Shown: piece after piece, positions 47,518 to 56,373 of the stretch
Position numbering within the stretch: the first letter of the stretch is position 1
How the letters are laid out: every line of letters begins with the position of its first letter
Position numbers and translations under genes: made by a program
Notes under the pieces: generated by a model
Seen by the model: only the letters and a program-made list of their open reading frames with translations
Database searches by the model: none
What the model was told of the DNA's origin: nothing
DNA from: DATFVJ01 sp963851085
GTDB taxonomy: Bacteria > Actinomycetota > Actinomycetes > Streptosporangiales > Streptosporangiaceae
Direction: 5' to 3'
Length of the DNA: 64,000 nucleotides
Assembly: GCA_963851085.1 (NCBI GenBank)
Contig: CAWKNX010000023.1
Coordinates: 310,001-374,000 of the forward strand

Positions 47518-48063
47518 GTGGCACTCAAGCCGATCCGTCTTTTCGGCGATCCGGTGCTGCGCACCCCCGCCGAGCCGGTGCGTGACTTCGACGCGGAACT
47601 CCGCAAGCTGGTCAAGGAGCTGACCGACACGATGCTCGAGGCTCCTGGCACCGGCCTCGCCGCCCCGCAGATCGGTGTCGGCCTGCGCGTCTTCACCTAC
47701 CACGTCGAGGACGATCTGGGTCATCTGATCAATCCGTCCCTGGATCTGTCCGACGAGGAGGAAACCGAGGAGGAGGGGTGCCTGTCCATCCCCGGCCTCG
47801 CCTTCCCGACGAAACGGGCGCTGCGCGCGGTGGCCAAGGGCTTCAACATGCACGGCGAGCCGATCATCCTCGAGGGGACGTCGCTGCTCGCCCGCTGCGC
47901 GCAGCACGAGACCGACCACCTGGACGGCGTGCTCTTCATCGACCGGCTCGATTCGCAGCAGCGCAAGCTCGCGATGAAGGCGATCAGGGAAGCCGAATGG
48001 TTCGGCGAGCCCGCGCCCGTGGTCAAGGCGTCGCCGCATCCGACCCTGGGTAAGGCGCTGTAG
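47518..48063 (+). CDS. def: Peptide deformylase
   Basis: Removes the N-formyl group from nascent proteins. 181 residues with all three motifs: GTGLAAPQIG, EEGCLSIPG (metal Cys) and QHETDHLDG (two metal His and catalytic Glu). GTG 47518 follows GGAGG. Intact, and next to its functional partner fmt (3 nt apart). Confidence 0.97.
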   Translation: MALKPIRLFGDPVLRTPAEPVRDFDAELRKLVKELTDTMLEAPGTGLAAPQIGVGLRVFTYHVEDDLGHLINPSLDLSDEEETEEEGCLSIPGLAFPTKRALRAVAKGFNMHGEPIILEGTSLLARCAQHETDHLDGVLFIDRLDSQQRKLAMKAIREAEWFGEPAPVVKASPHPTLGKAL

Positions 48064-48066
48064 CGC

Positions 48067-49002
48067 ATGCGCCTGGTATTCGCGGGCACCCCACAGGCTG
48101 CGGTGCCGGCGCTCGACGCACTGCTCGGCTCACGGCACGAGGTGGCGGCGGTCATCACGAGGCCGGACGCACCCGCCGGGCGGGGCAGCAGGGACACGGG
48201 CAGGCGCGTGACGCCGAGCCCGGTGGCGGTCCGTGCGCGTGACGCCGGCATCGAGGTGCTCACGCCGGGAGGCCCCGCGACCCGGCCTTCATCGAGCGGC
48301 TCCGCCAGATCGGCCCGGACTGCTGCCCCGTCGTCGCGTACGGCGCGCTGCTGCCCAGGGTCGCGCTCGACATCCCGTGCCCAGGGCTGGGTCAACCTGC
48401 ACTTCTCGCTGCTGCCAGCCTGGCGCGGTGCGGCGCCGGTGCAGCACGCCATCCTGCACGGGGACGACATCACGGGCGCGACCACGTTCCGGCTGGTCGA
48501 GGAGCTCGATGCCGGGCCGGTGTTCGGCGTGGTGACCGAGCCGATCCGGCCGGAGGACACCGCGGGCGATCTGCTCGGCCGCCTGGCCGTGGTCGGCGCG
48601 CGCCTGCTCGTGATCACGCTGGACGGGATCGAGTCCGGTCAGCTGGAGGCTCAGCCGCAGCCCGCCGATGGGGTCAGCCTCGCGCCCAAGATCACACCTG
48701 AGGACGCGCGGGTGGACTGGACACGCAGCGCCGTCGCGGTGGACAGGCTCATCCGGGCCGCCACCCCCCAGCCGGGCGCGTGGACGGTACTGGGCGGCAC
48801 TCGCGTGAAGCTCGGCCCGGTGGTGCCCACCGGCGGCGAGGCGGCACCGGGTGAGCTGCGTGTCACCCGTGATCAGGTGCTCGTGGGCACGGGCACGCGG
48901 CCGGTCGCGCTCGGCGACGTGCGCCCGGAGGGCAAGCGCCCGATGCGGGCCATCGAATGGGTACGCGGGCTGCGCCTGCGCGGTGGCGAGCGGCTGGGCT
49001 GA
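48067..49002 (+). CDS. fmt: Methionyl-tRNA formyltransferase (internal compensating frame changes)
   Basis: Formylates initiator Met-tRNA. 311 codons. N-terminus MRLVFAGTPQAAVPALDALL, catalytic N-L-H-FSLLPAWRGAAPVQ and downstream ITGATTFRLVEELDAGPVF are normal. From about 48268 to 48385 the encoded residues (GGPATRPSSSGSARS..) are foreign. The same DNA read in the -1 frame gives PRDPAFIERLRQIGPDCCPVVAYGALLPRVALDIP in short pieces, the expected fold core. A -1 and then a +1 indel thus bracket 39 scrambled codons. As written the enzyme would probably not fold. Confidence 0.92.
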   Translation: MRLVFAGTPQAAVPALDALLGSRHEVAAVITRPDAPAGRGSRDTGRRVTPSPVAVRARDAGIEVLTPGGPATRPSSSGSARSARTAAPSSRTARCCPGSRSTSRAQGWVNLHFSLLPAWRGAAPVQHAILHGDDITGATTFRLVEELDAGPVFGVVTEPIRPEDTAGDLLGRLAVVGARLLVITLDGIESGQLEAQPQPADGVSLAPKITPEDARVDWTRSAVAVDRLIRAATPQPGAWTVLGGTRVKLGPVVPTGGEAAPGELRVTRDQVLVGTGTRPVALGDVRPEGKRPMRAIEWVRGLRLRGGERLG

Positions 49003-49003
49003 C

Positions 49004-50515
49004 ATGAGCGCACCTGGAACGAGGCGCAGGGCCGATCCGGCGCGGCGCACGGCCTACGACGTGCTGCGCGGGGTGGCGCAACGCGATGCGTACGCCAACC
49101 TGCTGCTTCCCGCGCTGCTTGCCGAGCGAGGTATCGCCGGGCGCGACGCCGCGCTCGCCACCGAGCTGACCTATGGAACCCTGCGCGGCCAGGGTAGTTA
49201 CGACGCGGTGATCGACGTCTGCTCGGACCGCCCGGTCGGCCGCATCGACCCGGCGCTGCGCGAGGTGCTGCGGCTCGGCGTGCATCAGCTGCTCGCGACC
49301 AGGATCCCCGCGCACGCGGCCGTGGCAGCCAGCGTTGACCTGGCCAAGGATGTGGCGGGTCCCCGGCCGTCCGGGTTCGTGAACGCGATCTTGCGCCGGG
49401 TGGCTACCCGTGACCGTGACGACTGGCTCGCGATCGTCGCGCCAATCCGCGCCGACGATCCGGTCGGTCATCTCGCGGTCATGCACAGCCATCCGCGCTG
49501 GATCGTGGCCGCGATAGCCGCCGCGCTGGGCGAGAACACCGATGGTGGGCTCGCCGAGACGGAGGCACTGCTCGTCGCGGACAACACCCGCCCGGGGGTC
49601 ACGCTGCTCGCCAAGCCGGGCCAGGTCACGCCCGCCGAGCTCGCCGCCGCGGGTGCCCGGCCGGCCCGGTGGTCGCCGTACGGCGCATACCTGCGCGAAG
49701 GAAACCCCGCGGACATCCCCGCGGTGGCGGACGGCAGTGCCGCGGTGCAGGATGAGGCCAGCCAGCTCGCGGCGGTCGCGCTCGCGGGTGCCGCGCTGAC
49801 CGGGCCCGATCGGCTCTGGCTTGACCTGTGCGCGGGACCAGGTGGCAAGGCGAGCCTGCTCGGCGGGATCGCCGCCGCGCGCGGCGCCCGGCTGGTCGCG
49901 GCGGACATCCAGCCGCACCGCGCGGCCCTGGCGCGCGCCTCGATGGCGGGCCGGGCCGCGGGCGGCGTGCCGCGGGTGGCAGCCGCCGCGGGCAGCGCCG
50001 GGCGGATCATCGTGGCGGACGGCACGTCGCCGCCATGGCGGCCCGGCGCCTTCGACCGCGTGCTCGCCGACGTCCCTTGCTCGGGTCTTGGCGCGCTGCG
50101 CCGCCGGCCCGAGGCACGCTGGCGCCGCACGCCGCGGGACGTCGCCGGGCTCGGCGCGCTGCAGCGCGCGCTGCTCACGGCCGCGCTCATGTCGGTGCGG
50201 CCGGGCGGGGTGGTCGCGTACGTGACCTGCTCACCGCACGTCGACGAGACCCGCCGCGTGGTCGAGGACGTCACCGCCGCCGCCGCGGGCGCCGGGCCGG
50301 CCGCCCCCGTGCTCGCCGCCGCCGTGCTCGACGCGCCCGCGGTGCTCGCCGCGGTGCCGGCCCGCAGCGCGTCCCCGCTCGGCGCGGACGCGCTGCGCAG
50401 CCCGAGAAGCCCCGGCGGCGCGGCGGGTCCCGTGCCTGGCCGCTACGCGCAGTTCTGGCCGCACCTGCACGGAACCGATGCCATCTTCGTTGCCCTGCTC
50501 CGCCGCGACGCGTGA
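49004..50515 (+). CDS. rsmB: 16S rRNA (cytosine-5) methyltransferase RsmB
   Basis: Methylates C967-equivalent of 16S rRNA. 503 residues. The NusB-like N-terminal domain (ARRTAYDVLRGVAQRDAYANLLL) is followed by the m5C methyltransferase domain with WLDLCAGPGGKASLLGG, catalytic PCSG in ADVPCSGLGALRRRPEARWR, and the TCS motif in AYVTCSPHVDETRRVV. ATG 49004 is 1 nt after the fmt stop. Intact. Confidence 0.96.
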   Translation: MSAPGTRRRADPARRTAYDVLRGVAQRDAYANLLLPALLAERGIAGRDAALATELTYGTLRGQGSYDAVIDVCSDRPVGRIDPALREVLRLGVHQLLATRIPAHAAVAASVDLAKDVAGPRPSGFVNAILRRVATRDRDDWLAIVAPIRADDPVGHLAVMHSHPRWIVAAIAAALGENTDGGLAETEALLVADNTRPGVTLLAKPGQVTPAELAAAGARPARWSPYGAYLREGNPADIPAVADGSAAVQDEASQLAAVALAGAALTGPDRLWLDLCAGPGGKASLLGGIAAARGARLVAADIQPHRAALARASMAGRAAGGVPRVAAAAGSAGRIIVADGTSPPWRPGAFDRVLADVPCSGLGALRRRPEARWRRTPRDVAGLGALQRALLTAALMSVRPGGVVAYVTCSPHVDETRRVVEDVTAAAAGAGPAAPVLAAAVLDAPAVLAAVPARSASPLGADALRSPRSPGGAAGPVPGRYAQFWPHLHGTDAIFVALLRRDA

Positions 50516-50700
50516 GCACGGGCCCCATTGAGCTACGTGAAGGCACAGGGACGGCTCAAGCGGGTTTCGACCGGGTCGGCGACGACAACTACCGTGAGGT
50601 CCTCCTACTGCGCCTGCGCTCGGGCGACGAGGTGGCGCTCGTCGGCGCGCCGGGGCACTCCCCCCGGTGGCGGAGGAGCCGCGGCCCGCGCCGCCGCTAG
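50512..50700 (+). CDS. Small hypothetical ORF coupled to rsmB
   Basis: 62-codon frame whose GTG overlaps the rsmB stop (GTGA). It reads MSTGPIELREGTGTAQ.., then DNYREVLLLRLRSGDEVALVGAPG and an Arg-rich end at TAG, just before rpe. Overlap and position suggest translation, but no family is recognised; it could be a remnant. Confidence 0.35.
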   Translation: MSTGPIELREGTGTAQAGFDRVGDDNYREVLLLRLRSGDEVALVGAPGHSPRWRRSRGPRRR

Positions 50701-50711
50701 ACTGTCAGTCG

Positions 50712-51422
50712 ATGGGTGTTCAAATGTCGCCGAGCATCCTGTCCGCGGACTTTGCCCGGCTCGCCGAGGAAGCGCAGGCCGTGTCGGGCGTCGCCGACTG
50801 GCTGCACGTGGACGTGATGGACAACCACTTCGTGCCCAATCTCACGATCGGGCTGCCGGTGGTGGCCTCGCTGCTCAAGCACATAAGCCTGCCCATGGAC
50901 TGCCACCTAATGATCACCGAGCCCGACCGCTGGGCGCCCGCCTATGCCGAGGCCGGGGCCCGCAACGTGACCATTCACGTCGAAGCGGCGCAGTCGCCGA
51001 TCAGGACGCTGCGGATGATCCGCGCCGCGGGCGCGCGCGCCGGGCTCGCGCTCAACCCGGCCACGCCGGTGGAGCCGTACGCGGATCTGCTGCCGGTCAT
51101 CGACATGCTGCTCGTGATGACGGTCGAGCCGGGTTTCGGTGGCCAGCCGTTCCTTGACGTCGTGCTGCCCAAGGTGCGCCGTGCCCGCGAGCTGATGGCG
51201 GGGCGCGAGGAATCGGTGTGGCTGCAGGTCGATGGCGGGGTGAGCGAGGAGACGATCGAGCGCTGCGCGGCCGCGGGAGCGGACGTGTTCGTGGCAGGCT
51301 CGGCGGTCTACTCGGCTGACGACCCGGCGAGCGCGGTCCAGGCGCTGCGCGCACAGGCGGAACGCGCGACCGCACACGCGAGCTGGGCCAGATCTGTGAC
51401 CAAGCGCTTGCTTGGCGAATAG
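50712..51422 (+). CDS. rpe: Ribulose-phosphate 3-epimerase
   Basis: Pentose-phosphate pathway epimerase. 236-residue TIM barrel with SPSILSADFARL, LHVDVMDNHFVPNLTIGLPV (metal His and catalytic Asp), MDCHLMITEPDRW, VMTVEPGFGGQPF and LQVDGGVSEET. ATG 50712 (or in-frame ATG 50724). Intact. Confidence 0.96.
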   Translation: MGVQMSPSILSADFARLAEEAQAVSGVADWLHVDVMDNHFVPNLTIGLPVVASLLKHISLPMDCHLMITEPDRWAPAYAEAGARNVTIHVEAAQSPIRTLRMIRAAGARAGLALNPATPVEPYADLLPVIDMLLVMTVEPGFGGQPFLDVVLPKVRRARELMAGREESVWLQVDGGVSEETIERCAAAGADVFVAGSAVYSADDPASAVQALRAQAERATAHASWARSVTKRLLGE

Positions 51423-51492
51423 CCGTGTGTCAGGCGGACCGGGCGCATCGGCCCGGAATAGCCCGCATGGCACACTGGTTGAAGCAGTTGAA

Positions 51493-51620
51493 GCGTGCTC
51501 CGGGGTCGGTGTAACTCCGAACCGGCGGTGACAGTCCGCGACCCGGCCGATGCCATCGGCCGGCTGATCCGGTGAAATTCCGGTACCGACGGTGAAAGTC
51601 CGGATGGGAGGAAGCACGCG
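51493..51620 (+). promoter_or_regulatory. FMN riboswitch (RFN element)
   Basis: Shows the RFN order: CTCCGGGGTCGGTGTAACTC, CGAACCGGCGGTGACAGTCC, GCGACCCGGCC, a variable stem-loop (CGATGCCATCGGCCGG), CTGATCCGGTGAAATTCCGG, TACCGACGGTGAAAGTCCGG, ATGGGAGGAAGCACGC. Terminal helix GCGTGC/GCACGC closes it. It ends 86 nt before ribE and controls the rib genes. Confidence 0.95.
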
Positions 51621-51705
51621 CGGCGCGGCCGTGAGGCCGACGTCGGGTTCATGCAGACATGCCCCCCGGAGCCGGACTGACAGAACGCTCCGGAGGGTGA
51701 CGCGG

Positions 51706-52341
51706 ATGTTCACCGGAATCGTTGAGGAACTCGGCGAGGTCGTCGCACTCGAGCGACACGACGGCGCCGCCCGGCTGACCGTACGGGGTCCCAAGGTGGT
51801 GGCAGGTGCCGCGCACGGTGATTCGATCGCCGTCAACGGGGTGTGCCTTACCGTCACGGCCAGCGGTGACGGCGCGTTCACCGCAGATGTGATGGGCGAG
51901 ACGCTCAAGCGCTCCGGCATCGGCGTCCTGGCTCCGGGCGCGCCAGTCAATCTCGAGCGCCCGCTCCGCGCCGGCGATCCGCTCGGCGGCCATCTCGTGC
52001 AGGGTCACGTGGACGGGACCGGCAGGATCATCTCCAGGACCCCTGCGCCGCACTGGGAGGTGGTACGGATCACGCTCCCTTACGGCTTGGCGCGTTATGT
52101 CGCGGAAAAGGGATCTGTCGCCGTTGACGGGGTGAGCCTTACCGTGTCCGCCGTCAGCGACACGCCTGGGATGGCGCCGGGGTCGCCGGAGCCGGACGAG
52201 CCGTGGTTCGAGGTGAGCCTGATTCCTGTCACGCTCGAGCTGACCACGCTGGGCCGCAAGCGTCCTGGAGAGACGGTCAATCTTGAGGTCGACGTGCTTG
52301 CCAAATACGTGGAAAAGCTGCTCGGCGGGAGGCAGGGATGA
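51706..52341 (+). CDS. ribE: Riboflavin synthase alpha chain
   Basis: Dismutates two lumazines to riboflavin. 211 residues of two similar barrels: MFTGIVEELGEV, GDSIAVNGVCLTV, GGHLVQGHVDGTG in the first; KGSVAVDGVSLTV and the SLIPVTLELTTLG region in the second. A ~13-residue insertion (DTPGMAPGSPEPDE) lies in the second barrel. ATG 51706 follows GGAGGG. It overlaps ribBA by ATGA. ribD, often before it, is absent here. Confidence 0.95.
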   Translation: MFTGIVEELGEVVALERHDGAARLTVRGPKVVAGAAHGDSIAVNGVCLTVTASGDGAFTADVMGETLKRSGIGVLAPGAPVNLERPLRAGDPLGGHLVQGHVDGTGRIISRTPAPHWEVVRITLPYGLARYVAEKGSVAVDGVSLTVSAVSDTPGMAPGSPEPDEPWFEVSLIPVTLELTTLGRKRPGETVNLEVDVLAKYVEKLLGGRQG

Positions 52342-53719
52342 GTACCGCAGCGGAACGCGCCGCCAGTTCGGACGGCCCGATCAGTGCGGCCATCGGCGTC
52401 GGTGAAATAGATATACCGCTCGACGACGTCGAGCGCGCGATCGCCGACATCGCCGCGGGGCGCCCAGTCGTGGTGGTGGACGACGCGGACAGGGAGAACG
52501 AGGGCGACATCATCTTCGCCGCGAGCAAGGCCACGCCCGAGCTGCTCGCCTTCACCATCAGGCACACAAGCGGCGTCATCTGCGTCCCCATGCCGGGCGC
52601 CGATCTGGACCGGCTGCAACTGCCGCTGATGACGGCACAGAACAAGGAGCGCATGCGGACCGCGTTCACGGTCAGCGTGGACGCGCGCGACGGGGTCACG
52701 ACGGGCATCTCCGCCACCGACCGGGCCCGGACCATCCGCGCCCTGGTCGATTCCGCCACCGAACCCTACGAGCTGGTCCGCCCCGGGACATATCTTCCCG
52801 CTGCGCTATACCGAGGGTGGGGTGCTCCGCCGGCCCGGCCACACCGAGGCCGCGGTCGATCTCGCCAGGCTCGCCGGGCTCACCCCGGCGGGCGTGCTCG
52901 CCGAGGTGGTCAACGACGACGGCACGATGGCACGGCTGCCCAGCCTGCGCAAGTTCTGCGACGCCCGCGGCCTGGCGCTCATCTCGATCGCGCAGCTCAT
53001 CGAGTACCGGCGCCACCGTGAGCAGATGGTCAGGCAGGATCGTCGAGACGAAACTGCCGAACGCGCGTGGCCTGTGGCGCGCGTTCGGGTACCTGAACTC
53101 CGTGGACGGCAGCGAGCAGGTCGCGCTGGTGCTCGGCGACCTCGGCGACGGCACGGACGTGCTCGTTCGCGCGCACTCGGAGTGCCTGACCGGAGACGTT
53201 TTCGGGTCACAGCGCTGCGACTGCGGTGCGCAGCTCGACGCCGCGATGGCGGCGATCGCGGCCGAGGGCCGCGGCATCGTGCTCTACCTTCGCGGCCACG
53301 AGGGCCGCGGTATCGGCCTGCTCAGCAAGCTGCAGGCCTACCACCTCCAGGACGCGGGCGCCGATACGGTCGACGCCAACCTGGAGCTCGGCCTGCCCGC
53401 CGACGCGCGCGAGTACAGCACGGGCGCGCAGATCCTCGCCGACCTCGGGGTGCGCTCGATCAGGCTGCTCACCAACAACCCCGCGAAGGTGAGCGGCCTG
53501 TCCGGGTTCGGCATCGACGTGATCGGCCGCGTGCCGCTGCCGGTCGTCGCGACCACGCACAACCTCCGCTACCTGGTCGCCAAGCGGGACAGGCTCGGCC
53601 ACCTGATCGACGGCCTGCCGTCGTCAAACGGCGCGGCGGGTTCGAGATCGTCTGGGCGGGGGAGCGACCCCGCAGCCCGTGCGCCAGGCAGCGGCAGCCG
53701 TTCGGGAGTATTGCCGTGA
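52338..53719 (+). pseudogene. ribBA: DHBP synthase / GTP cyclohydrolase II (frame broken)
   Basis: Bifunctional riboflavin enzyme. The RibB half has VVVVDDADRENEGDIIFAA and, after a +1 change near 52785 (CCCCGGGACAT), HIFPLRYTEGGVLRRPGHTEAAVDL. The RibA half, after a second +1 change near 53035 (GTCAGGCAGGATC), has the zinc motif SECLTGDVFGSQRCDCGAQL and LRGHEGRGIGL. Each break is explained by one extra base in a short run. The stop overlaps the ribH GTG. All catalytic motifs are present when frames are joined. Confidence 0.88.
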
Positions 53720-54331
53720 GCGGCGCGGGGAGGCCGGAGCAGCCGACCGCTGGACGCCTGCGGCCTGCGGCTGGCGGTCGTCGCGGCGCGCTGGCACACG
53801 GAGATCACCGATACACTCGTGGCGCGCGCGGTGGCGGCGGCGGCCGCGTGCGGCGTGCCAGACCCGCTGGTGGTGCGGGTGGCTGGCACCATCGAGCTGC
53901 CCGTGGTGGCGGCCGAACTCGCGCGGCGCGCGGACGCCGTGGTGTGCCTGGGCGCCGTGATCCGCGGCGGCACCCCGCATTTCGAGTACGTTTGCGACGC
54001 GGTGACCGCCGGCCTCACCAGGGTGGCGCTCGACTCGGCGGTTCCTGTGGGTAACGGCGTGCTCACGTGTGACACACTTGAGCAGGCCCGCGAGCGTTGC
54101 GGGCTGCCGGGCAGCAGCGAGGACAAGGGATGGGAGGCCGTCGTGGCGGCGCTTGACACCGCGCTCGTGCTGCGTTCGCTGCGGGCCCGCACTAGCCGCC
54201 CCATAGCCGCCCGCGCCGGCATCAGTGCCGTCCGGCGGGAGCCGCTCGGGCGGCCCATGAAGCCAGCGCTGACGGGCGCCGACATCCCTAGATGTCCCTT
54301 GTCCTCGGCAACCACCCGTCATCCTGGCTGA
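53716..54331 (+). pseudogene. ribH: 6,7-dimethyl-8-ribityllumazine synthase (frame broken)
   Basis: Penultimate riboflavin step. GTG 53716 overlaps the ribBA stop and reads MSGAGRPEQP; a +1 change near 53747 is needed before LDACGLRLAVVAARWHTEIT. Then VAGTIELPVVAAEL, VCLGAVIRGGTPHFEYVCD and SAVPVGNGVLTCDTLEQA are intact. The frame runs ~45 residues beyond the usual C-terminus (DTALVLRSLRA), so the natural stop may also be lost. hisE, often next in this order, is absent. Confidence 0.85.
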
Positions 54332-54343
54332 AAGGCTTTTCAC

Positions 54344-55220
54344 ATGCTGTCGCTCGTACTTCCCAAGGGTTCGCTCGAGCGGGCGACACTCGATCTGTTC
54401 GACGCCGCCGATCTCACCGTCCGGCGCGGCTCGGACCGCGACTACCACGCGTCGATCGATGACCCGCGGATCGACCGGGTCCGGTTCCTGCGCCCGCAGG
54501 AGATCCCGACCTACCTGGAGCAGGGCCTGTTCGACCTCGGCATCACCGGCCGCGACTGGATCGCCGAGACCAACGCCGACGTCATGAGCCTGGGCGAACT
54601 GCGCTACAGCAAGAACACCGCCAGCCCGGTGCGGGTCGTGCTCGCGGTCCAGCAGGACGCGTCCTGGGATTCTGCGGCCGACATGCCGGAGGGAATCCGC
54701 ATCTCCACCGAATACCCGTCGCTCACCAAGCGATTCCTCGACTCGCGCGGGGTAAAGGCGATGGTGGTGCCGTCTTACGGCGCTACCGAGGCCAAGGTGC
54801 CCGACATCGTGGACGCGATCGTGGACGTGACAGAGACCGGATCCTCGCTGCGCGCCAGCGGCCTGCGGATCCTGGAGATCCTGCTCACGAGCTACACCGA
54901 ACTGGTCGCCAACCCGGCCGCGTACGAGGATCCGGCCAAGCGCGCCGCGATGGAGGACATCTCGCTGCTGCTGTCCGGCGCGATCCGCGCCCGCGGCAAC
55001 GTGCTGCTCAAGCTCAACGTGCCAAGCCGCCAGGCTGCAGGCGGTGATCAAGATGCTGCCCGCCATGTCCTCACCCACGATCACGGCGCTGGCCAGCGGT
55101 GACATGAACGCGGTGGAGACTGTGGTGCCCAAGCGCGGGGTGAACACGCTGATCCCCGCGCTGCGGGCAGCAGGTGCGCGCGACATCCTGGAGATCCCGA
55201 TCTCCAAGATCGTCGAGTAG
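54344..55220 (+). pseudogene. hisG: ATP phosphoribosyltransferase (C-terminal frame break)
   Basis: First step of histidine synthesis, long form. MLSLVLPKGSLERATLDLF, DLGITGRDWI and TGSSLRASGLRILE are normal. A +1 change near 55035 (AGCCGCCAGGCTG) separates NVPS from RLQAVIKMLPAMSSPTIT and the regulatory domain end (KRGVNTLIPALRAAGARDI.. to TAG 55218). As read, the frame would stop at 55102 and lose the histidine-binding domain. The catalytic part is complete. Confidence 0.9.
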
Positions 55221-55221
55221 G

Positions 55222-56373
55222 TCACACCGGGTACACGGTCACCGCGCCCCGGCTCGTTACGGTCACCGGCGTGCCAGGAGACAGGTCGTGGCTCCCGCTG
55301 GTCCGGGCGAGCAGGACGGGCGCGCCGCAGGGCTCGTCTGGCCGGATGCTGACGAGGGTGTCGTGACCGTGGTACCTGCTCTCCTGAACACGGCCCCGCA
55401 GGCCCGGGCCGTCGTGGCGGCAACGGACCTCGAGCTGTTCCGGGCGCAGCAGGATGACGGCGGCGCCGGTGGTGGCCGCGGCGGTGACGGCGGCGCCGGT
55501 GGTGGCCGCGGCCGGTGGTGGCGGCGCCGGTGGTGGCGGCGCCGGTGGTGGCCGCGCCCGCGGTGGCCGCGCCCGCGGTGGCTGCGGTGGTGGCGCCGCG
55601 GATGGCATGGCGCCCGAGCGGGCTCGTCGCGTGGTCGCCGTCGATGTCGGTGGGGATGAGGTTGGCGTGGCCGATCATGCGGGCCAGCTCGCAGTCGGCG
55701 GGCTCGTCGTAGAGCTCGCGGGGCGTCGCGTGCTGCGCGATAGCGCCGTCACGCAGCACCGCCACGGTGTCGGCCGCGTCGAAGGCCTCGTCCTGATCGT
55801 GCGTGACGAGCACGGTTGTGGTCCCTGCCGCCCGCAGGACGCGCAGGACGTCGTTTCTGACACTGCCGCGCAGTGCGGCGTCGAGGGAGGCGAATGGCTC
55901 GTCGAGCAGGACCAGATCGGGCCTGATGGCAAGCGCCCGGGCAAGTGCGACCCGTCTTTGCTGGCCGCCCGACAGCTCGTGCGGGCGCCGTTTGACAAGG
56001 TCGGCCAGGCCGACGAGCTCGGCGAGCAGCCGCGCCCTGGCCGCGCGGCCACGCCGCGGGAGCCCGAAGCCGATGTTGGCCTGCACGCTCAGGTGGGGGA
56101 ACAGCGCGCCGTCCTGCGGGACGTACCCGATGCGCCGTCTCTCCGGTGGTACGAACCTGCGGCCGTCGTCGACGGCGGCGGCGCCGAGCCTGCACGATCC
56201 CTTCGCGCGGCGCGTTCGAAACCAGCGATCACCCGCAGCAGCGTCGTCTTGCCGCTGCCTGAGGCGCCGAGAATCGCCGTGACCGCGCCGGGCTGGACCT
56301 CCAGGCTCAGGCCGCGCAGCACCGGCTGGGATCCGTAGCCGTGATGCAGCGTCGACACGGAAAGTCGGGTCAT
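55222..56373 (-). pseudogene. Fe(III)-type ABC transporter ATPase (frame broken, low-complexity insertion)
   Basis: FbpC-like ATPase of about 384 codons. Walker A is AILGASGSGKTTLLRVIAGFER; after a frame change near 56205 follow RRRIGYVPQDGALFPHLSV (Q-loop), HELSGGQQRRVALARALA (signature), LVLLDEPFASLDAALR (Walker B) and VLVTHDQDEAF. Between the ATPase domain and the TOBE domain (AVILLRPEQLEVRCR..) lies a run of Gly/Ala/Thr-coding repeats (about 55455-55600), inside which the frame changes again. Start ATG 56371-56373 overlaps the permease stop. Operon with permease and binding protein behind an IdeR box. Confidence 0.85.

Noticed and set aside
53624..55221. Minus-strand extension of the ABC ATPase frame beyond 55222
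   Set aside because: The frame continues antisense to hisG and ribH only because the ATPase frame changes inside its repeat; the true TOBE domain ends at 55222.
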